DNA of 64,000 nucleotides from Gymnogyps californianus (Eukaryota > Chordata > Aves > Accipitriformes > Cathartidae). A program made the position numbers and the translations under genes. Below are positions 48,001-52,306 of the stretch, one piece after another (within the stretch, counting starts at the first letter, position 1; each line of letters begins with the position of its first letter). Location: positions 29,987,502 through 30,051,501 of the forward strand of contig NC_059477.1 of NCBI RefSeq assembly GCF_018139145.2, read 5' to 3'. The notes below the pieces were generated by a model. That model made no database searches, was not told the DNA's origin, and saw only the letters and a list, made by a program, of their open reading frames with translations.

Positions 48001-50410
48001 AAAAAGCAGCAGCTGTTTCAGGGATACATGGCAATTAATGTCAAAAAGGGCCAGTTTTCAGTAGTGTAAAAATTACTTGGTGGAGAAGGCAGGAGCCTAA
48101 TTCCAGGTGTTAAGAATGGAAGTAGTATAAAAGGTAAACACAGAAAGATCCAAGACATGCAAGAAAAACCTGCAGTGATGCAATTCAGTGATTTTATGTT
48201 GCCTTAGTTAAAATGAAAACAAGCCTTAACTCTGCCCTGTAGTGACTCAATTAAAGGGAAATAATCAGAGAAATAGTTTTTTTAAAAATCACTGTAATTA
48301 AATCTGATGCGAGATATATCAAAGTAATTTTAAGTGTATTTAGTCTAAAAAAAGTAACTTGCTACCAGGATTCTTTTGGTGCTCTCTTCATATTTGATGT
48401 ATCTTAAGATGCTAGAATTTTTCCTGGATCTGTAATGTTTGGGGTTTTTTGAGATAATTGCAATGTTGCTTTAATGTATTATATTTCAGAATTGTGGAAG
48501 TTTTAGAACAGATTTAGAAACTTTTTATTTGTATCAGTCAGGTGTTGCGTATCTCAGAGCAGTTTGTGTTCACATTTTTAGAAAATACGTAAAAAGGGTC
48601 AAAAGATTGAGTTATGTTGTCTTTCAAAAAAAAAAAAAAGGCTTGGACTCTTGATTGTTCCAAGCTTTGACCAGTTCCAGGTATTCTTTTTTTTTTTTGA
48701 CTCGGTAATCAGTTGTATAGTTTTACTCGTAGTATATAGCGTTTAAAGAGAAAGTATTTTGAAGGAGAAAAGGGACTAGATCCAGTATCAAATCTTTCCC
48801 ACAATTACCTGAAGGTAGTTACTCATTGTAGTAATTTTAATGTCCCTGCTGCTGTTCCTCTAATCAAATTTGGATAAACCTTTTGTGCTCTTCAGAGAGT
48901 ATTCAGACTGACAAAAAGTATGTATGGGCCTCCATTTCTAGGTCATCTGTCATTCAGTGCTGCTGTCCAGTATTCATGTTCCACTAAAAGTTGTGTTATT
49001 CAGCTAGCACAGGAAGGATGAGGAAGATGATGATACGTGGAAAAAAAAGGATGGCTCTTGCTGTTTGTGATGACTATACAGCATGAGTAGCATATCTCTA
49101 GCATACATAGAGAGGAGGAAGAGAGTTTTATTAGTAAAGGCAGGAGGTGCAGTGGTAAGGGTTTTAACTGTATTTTTTCATGGCATGTGCTAAATAGCTT
49201 CTGCTCTTCTCATTTTTCCTAGAGAAACCAGAATTTTCAAGCTTCAGTGAAACACGGGTGTTTACTGTATCAGAGGGAGAAGGATAATAAAAGACCTGAA
49301 GTATTTTTTTCTTTTTAAGATTTCATAAACATCAGCTATTACAATTTTTCCTTCTCTTCCTGATTTTGTATATCCTGAAAGATTCACTCAGTGTCCACAA
49401 GATGGCCCTATGCATGGGTGTCTGCTGTGTGTACTATATGAGGAGAGTTCAGAGTCTCCTTCAGGGAGCACTGGAGGCAAAATAAATATTTTACACAAAT
49501 ATGTATAAATTTAACTATTTTAATATACATGCAACAATACAGTAAATAATGATTCTGTTACTGTGCCCATTTAAGATCTGACATGACTAATTACTGCATA
49601 GAGAGGGATATTCCACAACACTGAAAAGGCAGGCATGCTGGCTTTCTGACCGGCATATAGACTATCATGTAGTATTCAGTGTTAGTTGTGGTGCTTTACA
49701 AAACAGTGATTTTATTTCATTTTATTTTCATTATATTCTAATTTGATTACTGTTGGGTTTTTTAACTATTATCTGTTTAAAACAAAATATTAGTGGCCTC
49801 TATGTATGCAGGTGCTAGACTTGAATACATTGCAGAGTTAGACATTATATAATGTTAAGAAACTGAGTTCTGGCTTGTTAAAACAGGAAACAATTTTCTT
49901 TTTTATCAAATTCTGAGAGGGAGGTGCCGGTAACATGCCAGAATTAATGTAGGTATGAAAAAGTGCTTTGAAACTATAGCTTCTAAATCCAAGTGCATGG
50001 AAACCTCAGGTCAGTGAAACTTCAGCAATGAAGTGAAGAGCAGAAAATTACTAAATAGGTGATGTTGTAATAATAGGACTGGCTTTGTGGGTATGACTTT
50101 TGGTATATATTTCAAAGTGCCATTCATCCCATTCTTCTGTTGAGAAACAAGATGTTCTAATATAAAGTTCCTGTTGTTTTGTGTTTTCTAAACTAACTTT
50201 GAAGCACAGTTCTTGGCCTGTCAAGAGAATGGGATGGGGAAATCTTAGAGGCCTTTTCTTCTTCCAAATGAAATGATTCGATTACGTTTCTTTTCAATTT
50301 ACTGAATCTACTTTCCGTTTCAGAGTCAATACAGATTTGTATGTGAAGCTATTTTGAAGGTGTATGAAGAAGGATTTATTAAACCTTTACAAGCATCACT
50401 GCATAAGTAA
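1..50410 (+). CDS. PTPN4: PTPN4 (PTP-MEG1), 3' part of gene, 18 complete coding exons plus 2 bases
   Basis: Cytoplasmic protein tyrosine phosphatase with FERM, FERM-adjacent, PDZ and C-terminal PTP domains; it dephosphorylates phosphotyrosine substrates at the membrane-cytoskeleton interface, and its PDZ domain binds C-terminal ligand motifs. Joining exons 770-858, 7009-7072, 13363-13535, 17458-17526, 24601-24735, 25999-26157, 31144-31303, 34332-34415, 34501-34557, 35895-36051, 37559-37725, 39278-39368, 39454-39515, 40288-40434, 42759-42887, 44372-44520, 47652-47787 and 50324-50410 gives one uninterrupted frame that closely follows human PTPN4 as I remember it (926 aa). Every intron is GT-AG and phases agree. 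Catalytic Asp820, Cys852 and Arg858 (human numbering) are present. The N-terminal FERM lobes lie upstream of the window. The paralogue PTPN3 is less likely because the PDZ and linker sequence match PTPN4, and EPB41L5 is the expected neighbour. Confidence 0.95.
3..769 (+). other. PTPN4 intron
   Basis: AT-rich intron from donor GTAAGC at 3 to the acceptor after a T-rich tract at 750-769. I see no gene, repeat or RNA in it. Confidence 0.6.
770..858 (+). CDS. PTPN4: PTPN4 coding exon: FERM F3 lobe
   Basis: 89 bp, starting on a codon boundary and ending two bases into a Trp codon. It encodes [15 protein letters not shown], then [14 protein letters not shown], a PH/PTB-like strand region of FERM lobe F3. 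The acceptor follows a T-rich tract; the donor is GTAAGG at 859. The final codons read Phe-Gln-Trp, where I remember Phe-Pro-Trp in human PTPN4. Confidence 0.93.
1557..1610. repeat. Pair of related inverted repeats with matching substitutions
   Basis: 1557-1578 is a perfect inverted repeat with 9-base arms CTTCTATAG / CTATAGAAG and loop TGCT. 1589-1610 is a related copy with arms CTTCTGTAG / CTACAGAGG and loop TCCT. The arm changes keep pairing: an A-T pair became G-C and a T-A pair became T-G. They may be two units of a small duplicated palindrome. Confidence 0.7.
1832..1879. repeat. 24-bp tandem duplication, two copies
   Basis: Two abutting 24-bp units at 1832-1855 and 1856-1879 that differ only at the penultimate base (ACTGA versus ACTAA). 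The near identity suggests a fairly recent duplication. Confidence 0.85.
2930..2951. repeat. Poly-A tract
   Basis: 22 consecutive A residues. No flanking 3' end of a retroelement is recognisable beside it. Confidence 0.9.
3575..4345 (-). mobile_element. CR1 LINE remnant, ORF2 endonuclease region
   Basis: Read on the minus strand, the segment matches the avian CR1 ORF2 region covering the C-terminal endonuclease part and the stretch leading to reverse transcriptase. Recognisable pieces include the frame around LTNKEGL (near 4150-4170) and a later LRAL..KVPW-type stretch (near 3960-4020). Stops and frameshifts interrupt the reading, so it is dead. This is a 5'/internal CR1 part without the 3' tail. 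The plus-strand frames here (3580-3894, 3989-4189, 4165-4368) are shadows of it. Boundaries are approximate. Confidence 0.8.
5800..5868. repeat. T-rich / TTG low-complexity tract
   Basis: A run of T interrupted by G (TTTTG, TTG repeats), nearly free of A and C. Probably slippage-derived; no gene. Confidence 0.8.
7009..7072 (+). CDS. PTPN4: PTPN4 coding exon: end of FERM F3 lobe
   Basis: 64 bp. The first base completes the Trp codon of the previous exon; the exon then encodes [20 protein letters not shown] and Leu, ending on a codon boundary. [11 protein letters not shown] is a typical FERM F3 beta-strand signature. Acceptor ...CGTTTAG, donor GTGAGT at 7073. Confidence 0.95.
12066..12076. repeat. 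C11 homopolymer
   Basis: Eleven consecutive C residues in an AT-rich intron; a slippage tract. Confidence 0.9.
13152..13175. repeat. A12G12 homopurine tract
   Basis: Twelve A residues followed directly by twelve G residues, an all-purine block about 190 bases before the next PTPN4 exon. Such blocks can form triplex or quadruplex structures; no function is shown. Confidence 0.9.
13363..13535 (+). CDS. PTPN4: PTPN4 coding exon: FERM C-terminus into FERM-adjacent region
   Basis: 173 bp, starting on a codon boundary and ending two bases into a Cys codon. It begins [19 protein letters not shown], continues through [14 protein letters not shown] and ends with FTLGSKFRY plus part of Cys. CKxLWKxCVEHHxFFRL is the characteristic end helix of the FERM domain. 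Donor GTAAGT at 13536. Confidence 0.97.
14790..15181 (+). mobile_element. CR1 LINE 3' fragment (older copy)
   Basis: Plus-strand CR1 3' region. It shows the diagnostic order: GGAGAGGTTAAGGGCACTAGG near 14812 (the usual head of the 'leader, group, Phe-Ser-Leu' stretch), then GAACAAGTTATCCAGAGAGG near 15042, then TTTTGGAGGCTTTCAAAAC and a GGAGACTGGACTAGAGAC end near 15140. It is strongly diverged and lacks the terminal short repeats, so this is an old, 5'-truncated insertion. The open frame at 14927-15163 is part of this element. Confidence 0.8.
15955..16618 (-). mobile_element. CR1 LINE 3' end, antisense
   Basis: The 3' end of CR1 lies at the left (AGAATCACAGCATGG near 15958, antisense of the usual tail). 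The segment then runs through the 'gained trust'-type block GCAACCTGATCCAGTG (near 16106) and the CTCTCAGCCTCTCCTCATAC block (near 16359), and ends near 16618. A G8-(TTG)n-C8 low-complexity hairpin at 16161-16192 interrupts it. The 153-codon plus-strand frame at 16157-16618 is a shadow. No intact ORF2; the copy is 5'-truncated. Confidence 0.88.
16161..16192. repeat. G8 / C8 inverted repeat with TTG loop, inside CR1
   Basis: Eight G, then TTGTTGTTGTTGTTTT, then eight C: a perfect 8-bp G/C stem with a 16-base loop. It sits within the CR1 copy and is not part of the CR1 consensus as I know it. Confidence 0.85.
17458..17526 (+). CDS. PTPN4: PTPN4 coding exon: FERM-adjacent region
   Basis: 69 bp. 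The first base completes Cys; the exon encodes [18 protein letters not shown] and RVFA, ending two bases into Arg. It matches the FERM-adjacent region, which in related proteins carries regulatory phosphorylation sites. Acceptor TTTTCCAG, donor GTAAGC at 17527. Confidence 0.95.
18477..18511 (-). other. G-quadruplex candidate
   Basis: On the minus strand this reads as G-runs of 6, 3, 6, 5 and 3 separated by short loops, satisfying G3+N1-7 four times. In the PTPN4 pre-mRNA it is a C-rich tract. Structure prediction only. Confidence 0.6.
20468..20503. repeat. Short tandem duplication (ATAATAAAAGTGAAA)
   Basis: Two copies of ATAATAAAAGTGAA, 19 bases apart, in an AT-rich intron. No further meaning seen. 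Confidence 0.7.
24601..24735 (+). CDS. PTPN4: PTPN4 coding exon: linker, first part
   Basis: 135 bp. It completes Arg, then encodes [44 protein letters not shown] and part of His. Ser/Pro-rich, basic interdomain linker. Compared with human PTPN4 as I remember it (KLMDWEVV), there are three extra residues (Ser-Gly-Met) at 24632-24643. Acceptor CTTCTTCTAG, donor GTAAGT at 24736. Confidence 0.95.
24736..25998 (+). other. PTPN4 intron (1.26 kb)
   Basis: AT-rich. A perfect inverted repeat with 8-base arms, ACTGGACT / AGTCCAGT around GCC, lies at 25668-25686. Nothing else is recognisable. Confidence 0.6.
25999..26157 (+). CDS. PTPN4: PTPN4 coding exon: linker, middle part
   Basis: 159 bp. It completes His, then encodes [36 protein letters not shown] and [16 protein letters not shown], ending two bases into Pro. 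It matches the unstructured Ser/Thr-rich linker between FERM and PDZ. Acceptor CCCTCTTAG, donor GTAAGT at 26158. Human has Gln where this copy has His in 'VNHRSP'. Confidence 0.96.
27312..27416 (+). CDS. Candidate PTPN4 cassette exon (not in the remembered human protein)
   Basis: A 105-bp segment flanked by a plausible acceptor (TCTTTTCTCATACTAG) and a strong donor (GTAAGC at 27417). Phase matches on both sides: it starts with one base that completes Pro from the 25999-26157 exon and ends with two bases that are completed by the first base of the 31144 exon. It is open throughout and would insert 35 residues, beginning [18 protein letters not shown] and ending [10 protein letters not shown], into the linker. 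I do not recall such a segment in human PTPN4. It could be a lineage-specific alternative exon or a chance open segment. Confidence 0.45.
29630..30000. other. GC/CpG-rich patch of unknown origin
   Basis: Roughly half G+C with about ten CpG dinucleotides in 370 bp, against about one third G+C and few CpGs in the flanks. Open frames run on both strands (29684-29899 plus, 29691-29969 minus). I cannot match it to a gene or repeat. Candidates are a young insertion (solo LTR or retrocopy), an unmethylated regulatory element or a conserved element. Confidence 0.5.
31144..31303 (+). CDS. PTPN4: PTPN4 coding exon: linker, last part before PDZ
   Basis: 160 bp. One base completes Pro; it then encodes [36 protein letters not shown] and [17 protein letters not shown], ending on a codon boundary (about human 452-505). 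Includes the proline-rich PPALPPKQ, an SH3-ligand-like motif. Acceptor TTGGTATGTAG, donor GTAAGT at 31304. Confidence 0.97.
32030..32200. repeat. Probable ancient interspersed repeat
   Basis: The segment running from CAGACATTCAAAATTATGAG through TCTCAGGCCTCATTACAAAG to ATTCCCATAAACCCCATAT resembles, from memory, a dispersed repeat seen in turtle and other sauropsid DNA. Family not assigned; boundaries approximate. Confidence 0.35.
33741..33773 (+). pseudogene. Partial, degenerate duplicate of the first PDZ exon of PTPN4
   Basis: The 19-mer TGATCAGAATGAAACCAGA (33755-33773) is identical to 34366-34384 in the real exon. TGGTGGTGT just upstream (33747-33755) also matches 34337-34345, and the TTAG before it resembles the real acceptor CTAG. 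Relative to the real exon this copy lacks 21 bases (seven codons) internally and about two at the start, which would shift the frame if spliced as an exon. Beyond 33773 similarity fades. It looks like a local tandem exon duplication that decayed. Confidence 0.65.
34332..34415 (+). CDS. PTPN4: PTPN4 coding exon: start of PDZ domain
   Basis: 84 bp, phase 0 at both ends, about human 506-533. It encodes [16 protein letters not shown], then [12 protein letters not shown]. The Gly-Phe-Asn-Val stretch is the start of the PDZ carboxylate-binding loop and strand beta2. Acceptor TTTACTAG; donor GTAACA at 34416 is weaker than its neighbours. Confidence 0.97.
34501..34557 (+). CDS. PTPN4: PTPN4 coding exon: PDZ middle
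   Basis: 57 bp, phase 0 at both ends (about human 534-552): [19 protein letters not shown]. It is separated from the previous exon by an intron of only 85 bp (34416-34500). Acceptor TTTTTAAAG, donor GTAAGT. Confidence 0.97.
34558..35894 (+). other. PTPN4 intron (1.3 kb)
   Basis: AT-rich. It contains a 119-codon plus frame (35350-35709) with a hydrophobic leucine-rich stretch that I cannot assign to any family and regard as chance. A TTTA-rich tract precedes the acceptor. Confidence 0.6.
35895..36051 (+). CDS. PTPN4: PTPN4 coding exon: PDZ C-terminal half
   Basis: 157 bp, starting on a codon boundary and ending one base into Ala (about human 553-605). It encodes [36 protein letters not shown] and [31 protein letters not shown] is the standard PDZ beta4-alphaB region; HTHDQVV supplies the alphaB helix that contacts ligand. 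Acceptor ACCTTCCAG, donor GTGAGT. Confidence 0.98.
36052..37558 (+). other. PTPN4 intron (1.5 kb)
   Basis: AT-rich, with an AATAATAAT/A-run near 36070 and a CAAACAAACA-type tract near 36400. No gene or named repeat seen. Confidence 0.6.
37559..37725 (+). CDS. PTPN4: PTPN4 coding exon: PDZ-PTP linker and PTP N-terminus
   Basis: 167 bp. It completes Ala, then encodes [38 protein letters not shown] and [17 protein letters not shown] (to about human 660). The linker couples PDZ ligand binding to phosphatase activity in PTPN4 (established for the human protein). Acceptor TTGTTATAG, donor GTGAGT at 37726. Confidence 0.97.
38180..38221. repeat. 21-bp tandem duplication, two copies
   Basis: Units at 38180-38200 and 38201-38221 share ACAACCCTAATCT and end GAAGGGTT versus TAAAGGTT. 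Confidence 0.85.
38580..38682. repeat. AT-rich low-complexity block with 21-base direct repeats
   Basis: ATACATA/TACATA-rich block. The same 21 bases occur at 38599-38619 and 38656-38676, each including AAAATGTACATAT. Confidence 0.75.
39278..39368 (+). CDS. PTPN4: PTPN4 coding exon: PTP domain, pTyr loop
   Basis: 91 bp, phase 0 start, ending one base into Tyr (about human 661-691). It encodes [17 protein letters not shown], then [19 protein letters not shown] is the conserved PTP motif at the phosphotyrosine-recognition loop. Acceptor TTGTCTTTTAG, donor GTAAGT at 39369. Confidence 0.98.
39454..39515 (+). CDS. PTPN4: PTPN4 coding exon: PTP domain DYINANYI motif
   Basis: 62 bp, completing Tyr (about human 691-711): [28 protein letters not shown] is a conserved PTP motif. 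The preceding intron is 85 bp. Acceptor TTTTTTCAG, donor GTGAGT at 39516. Confidence 0.98.
39516..40287 (+). other. PTPN4 intron (0.77 kb)
   Basis: AT-rich; T-run near 39866-39877. Nothing recognised. Confidence 0.6.
40288..40434 (+). CDS. PTPN4: PTPN4 coding exon: PTP domain core
   Basis: 147 bp, phase 0 at both ends (about human 712-760). It encodes [36 protein letters not shown] and [30 protein letters not shown] and VVMLTT are conserved PTP motifs. Acceptor TTCTCTTAG, donor GTAAGT at 40435. Confidence 0.98.
40435..42758 (+). other. PTPN4 intron (2.3 kb) with a CR1 tail
   Basis: Contains the CR1 copy at about 40545-40806. About 41930-42160 is somewhat richer in GC with splice-like borders, but it reads into a stop and is not supported as an exon. 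Confidence 0.65.
40545..40806 (+). mobile_element. CR1 LINE 3' end (5'-truncated)
   Basis: About 260 bp of the CR1 3' region in plus orientation. It includes GGAACAGGTTGCCCAGAGAG, GTGGTAGATGCCCCATCC, GGTTGGACTAGATGACTTTT and TCCCTTCCAACCCAAACTAT, and ends in the terminal short repeats ATTCTATGATTCTATGA. This tail is typical of avian CR1 and is better preserved than in the other copies here. Severe 5' truncation is usual for CR1. Confidence 0.95.
42759..42887 (+). CDS. PTPN4: PTPN4 coding exon: PTP domain
   Basis: 129 bp, phase 0 at both ends (about human 761-803). It encodes [36 protein letters not shown] and MTLTNLE. KCHQYWP is a PTP family motif. Donor GTAAAA at 42888 is somewhat weak. Several residues differ from human as remembered (e.g. 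GNFQI versus GCYQV). Confidence 0.97.
42888..44371 (+). other. PTPN4 intron (1.5 kb)
   Basis: AT-rich, with T-rich tracts near 44286-44326 shortly before the acceptor. Short open frames only; no recognisable repeat. Confidence 0.6.
44372..44520 (+). CDS. PTPN4: PTPN4 coding exon: WPD loop and start of the catalytic P-loop
   Basis: 149 bp, phase 0 start, ending two bases into the Ser after catalytic Cys (about human 804-853). It encodes [35 protein letters not shown] and [14 protein letters not shown]. The general acid Asp (human 820) is in WPDHG; the nucleophile Cys (human 852) is the last complete codon. Donor GTATCC at 44521 is non-optimal. Confidence 0.98.
44521..47651 (+). other. PTPN4 intron (3.1 kb) with an old CR1 remnant
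   Basis: Contains the ancient CR1 fragment at about 46185-46430; otherwise AT-rich, unassigned sequence. Confidence 0.65.
46185..46430 (-). mobile_element. Ancient CR1 LINE 3' fragment
   Basis: The plus strand shows the antisense of an old amniote CR1: TTTCCAAGCTGAAGAGTCCTAGCC (near 46316), then a CATCATTGTTGTTGCTCTTC-type block and TCTGAATCTTTTGAAGTT (near 46400). Heavily decayed with no terminal repeats; older than the 40.6-kb copy. Confidence 0.65.
47652..47787 (+). CDS. PTPN4: PTPN4 coding exon: catalytic P-loop
   Basis: 136 bp. One base completes Ser; it then encodes [37 protein letters not shown] and RAMMIQTP (about human 853-898). With the previous exon it forms [10 protein letters not shown], the HC-X5-R signature that binds phosphate, with Arg at human 858. 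QTP begins the Q-loop. Acceptor after a T7 tract, donor GTGAGT at 47788. Confidence 0.98.
47788..50323 (+). other. PTPN4 last intron (2.5 kb)
   Basis: AT-rich, with an A-run near 48625-48637 and a T-run near 48689-48699. I found no gene, exon or nameable repeat. Confidence 0.6.
50324..50410 (+). CDS. PTPN4: PTPN4 terminal coding exon
   Basis: 87 bp including the TAA stop at 50408-50410: [18 protein letters not shown], then [10 protein letters not shown]. With the preceding exon it completes QTPSQYRFV, the Q-loop motif that positions water for hydrolysis. The last residues differ from the human tail as remembered (LTTSTNK), as is common at this end. Acceptor CTTTCCGTTTCAG. Confidence 0.97.
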   Translation, partial: SQYRFVCEAILKVYEEGFIKPLQASLHK

Positions 50411-51059
50411 AGAGCAAAAAAACCTAGGATATCAGTTGAGGAATCCTGTCCTCTATAATGAACTGGCAGCATTCTTTGTGCCATAATACTGCTTGCAGGA
50501 AATGACAGTGAAGTACAGCAAAGAATTGACAAAGGACTTTGAAAACTTCAGCACTGTTGCACTTTACGTTGAAACAAAATCAGTCTCTGAAACTCTTCTA
50601 ACCTTCATCTGTTTGAAGACTTTATTTTCGTGCTTTGCTCCGAACAAACCATAAACTGAAAGAACTAATTGTGTTCAGGGTAATCTACGATATTTCATTG
50701 TAGTGCCATATACTGCGCTTCTGGTTGAATTGCTACAAACAAGGCTTGGAATTATTTCACTCTGTTTTACACCCATGTCTCTTAAAATGAAAACAAAGGA
50801 GAAAATACACTAAGCCATGGTCTTTTTCCAGTGCTAGGTTTATTTACTATGTACAGACTCTCACTGTTTTGTTTTTTACAACATTAGCAATATTGCTGAT
50901 ACTAGATAGATACACACTGCCTACTGATGCAGCACACTTTGTCCTACACCCTTACTAGAGACCAGCTGGTTGTTAGAGGAAAGCTGGCGTCTGTGTTAAC
51001 CCAGCAGTAGCTGCATAATGCCCACTTACCAGCATCTTGTACAAAATAATAACAATAAC

Positions 51060-51083
51060 AATAAAAATTAAAAAAAAAATAAA
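51060..51083 (+). terminator. Proximal poly(A) signals
   Basis: AATAAA at 51060-51065 and again at 51078-51083, followed by T/GT-rich sequence (CTTGTGTGTCATACACTGGTG). This would give a 3' UTR of about 0.7 kb. Confidence 0.5.
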
Positions 51084-51711
51084 CAGCATTTCTTTGACAC
51101 AGCTTGTGTGTCATACACTGGTGTATTTTGATTCGTGTGACTTAAGATTACGTGATGGGAACTAGTGCATGCATTATGTCTTAACCCCTTAAGTGCCTTC
51201 AGACTTACAGCGTACATCCAGTGAAAGGCACTCATGATTCTGTGGGGGTGGTATTGTCCTGTCATATTTATCTTAATGGGTTCAGATTTTAAAAACGGCC
51301 CTTGGTGCTTGGAATGTGTTACTGCAAGGGGTCATGGAAATACCATTCCCTTTTTCCTTGTACAAGTACCTGTGTGCTACTCTCAGTAGCAAAAGCACCT
51401 CTGCCAACTTAATGAATGAGCATTGTATGCTGCTGTGTTGTAATTATGTGAAAAATCTGACACATTCCTTCATTCCTTCCAACTAGTAACTTACTAGCAG
51501 CTTAGGATGAAATGCTGGTAGGTCATTAGAAGCTGATACTTTGTTTTATCCTTTTATTGAGAATAGCTCTTACTCGATTAGAACATAACTCTTTAATAGC
51601 ACTGATAATTAAGTTGAACTTACAATCAGATGTGATTTAATTCCATTACCTGCTAACCAATTACTTTTTAAGTCCTCATAGTTGATTTCAAGCCATGTTC
51701 GTACAGGTCTG

Positions 51712-51750
51712 CCTTCCCCCCCCCCCCATTGTTGGGGGGTGGGGGGAAGG
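51712..51750. repeat. Long C/G hairpin
   Basis: Left arm CCTT plus C12 (51712-51727), loop ATTGTT (51728-51733), right arm G6 T G6 AAGG (51734-51750). This makes a 16-bp stem with one bulged T. The G-rich arm could also form a quadruplex. It lies about 1.3 kb into the presumed 3' UTR. Confidence 0.85.
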
Positions 51751-52306
51751 GAGGAGAACACTATGAAGTTGTCCCAGAACTTTATTTTAATTCCATGATG
51801 ACCCCAGTCACCTTCTGTTATGCTTGTGCAAAATTGTTCCAGTTGGTATGGGTTGCTTCTTATTTAAGTAGGTAGAAGATTTGTAAGAAATCTCTGTCTG
51901 ATACAGTATCTGAGCTCATTCTAAGGATACATAAATGTCCCAGTTTTTTAATATTTTTCCAGTATAGGAGAAACCAAGTCAGAAGCAAGGTATCCAGTGT
52001 AATATACTGTAAGAAAAAAAATCAGTCACTTCTTTGACTGCCCTGTGACAACATAACTTTGTGCCCTCTATTTAAAAGTTTTAATTTATTGTATTGGTTT
52101 CCTGAAATTGTTTATCCAGTAAATTTTGTTGTAAGCTATATAGAGCATAGAATTAAAATGGAAAGTTCTACACTAAATAATTTTTAACTATTGAAGAATT
52201 ATATTATATAATATACTGTGTTCTATGGACATTTGAAAGAGATCAGCTATGAACTATTAAGTGAAAAGGGATTCAGGCAAAGTGAAATCCTGGCTTATGA
52301 CTTAGT

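Noticed and set aside
49395..49408. CCACAAGATGGCCC as a CTCF site
   Set aside because: Two mismatches to the core consensus, weaker than the 18905 site; likely chance.
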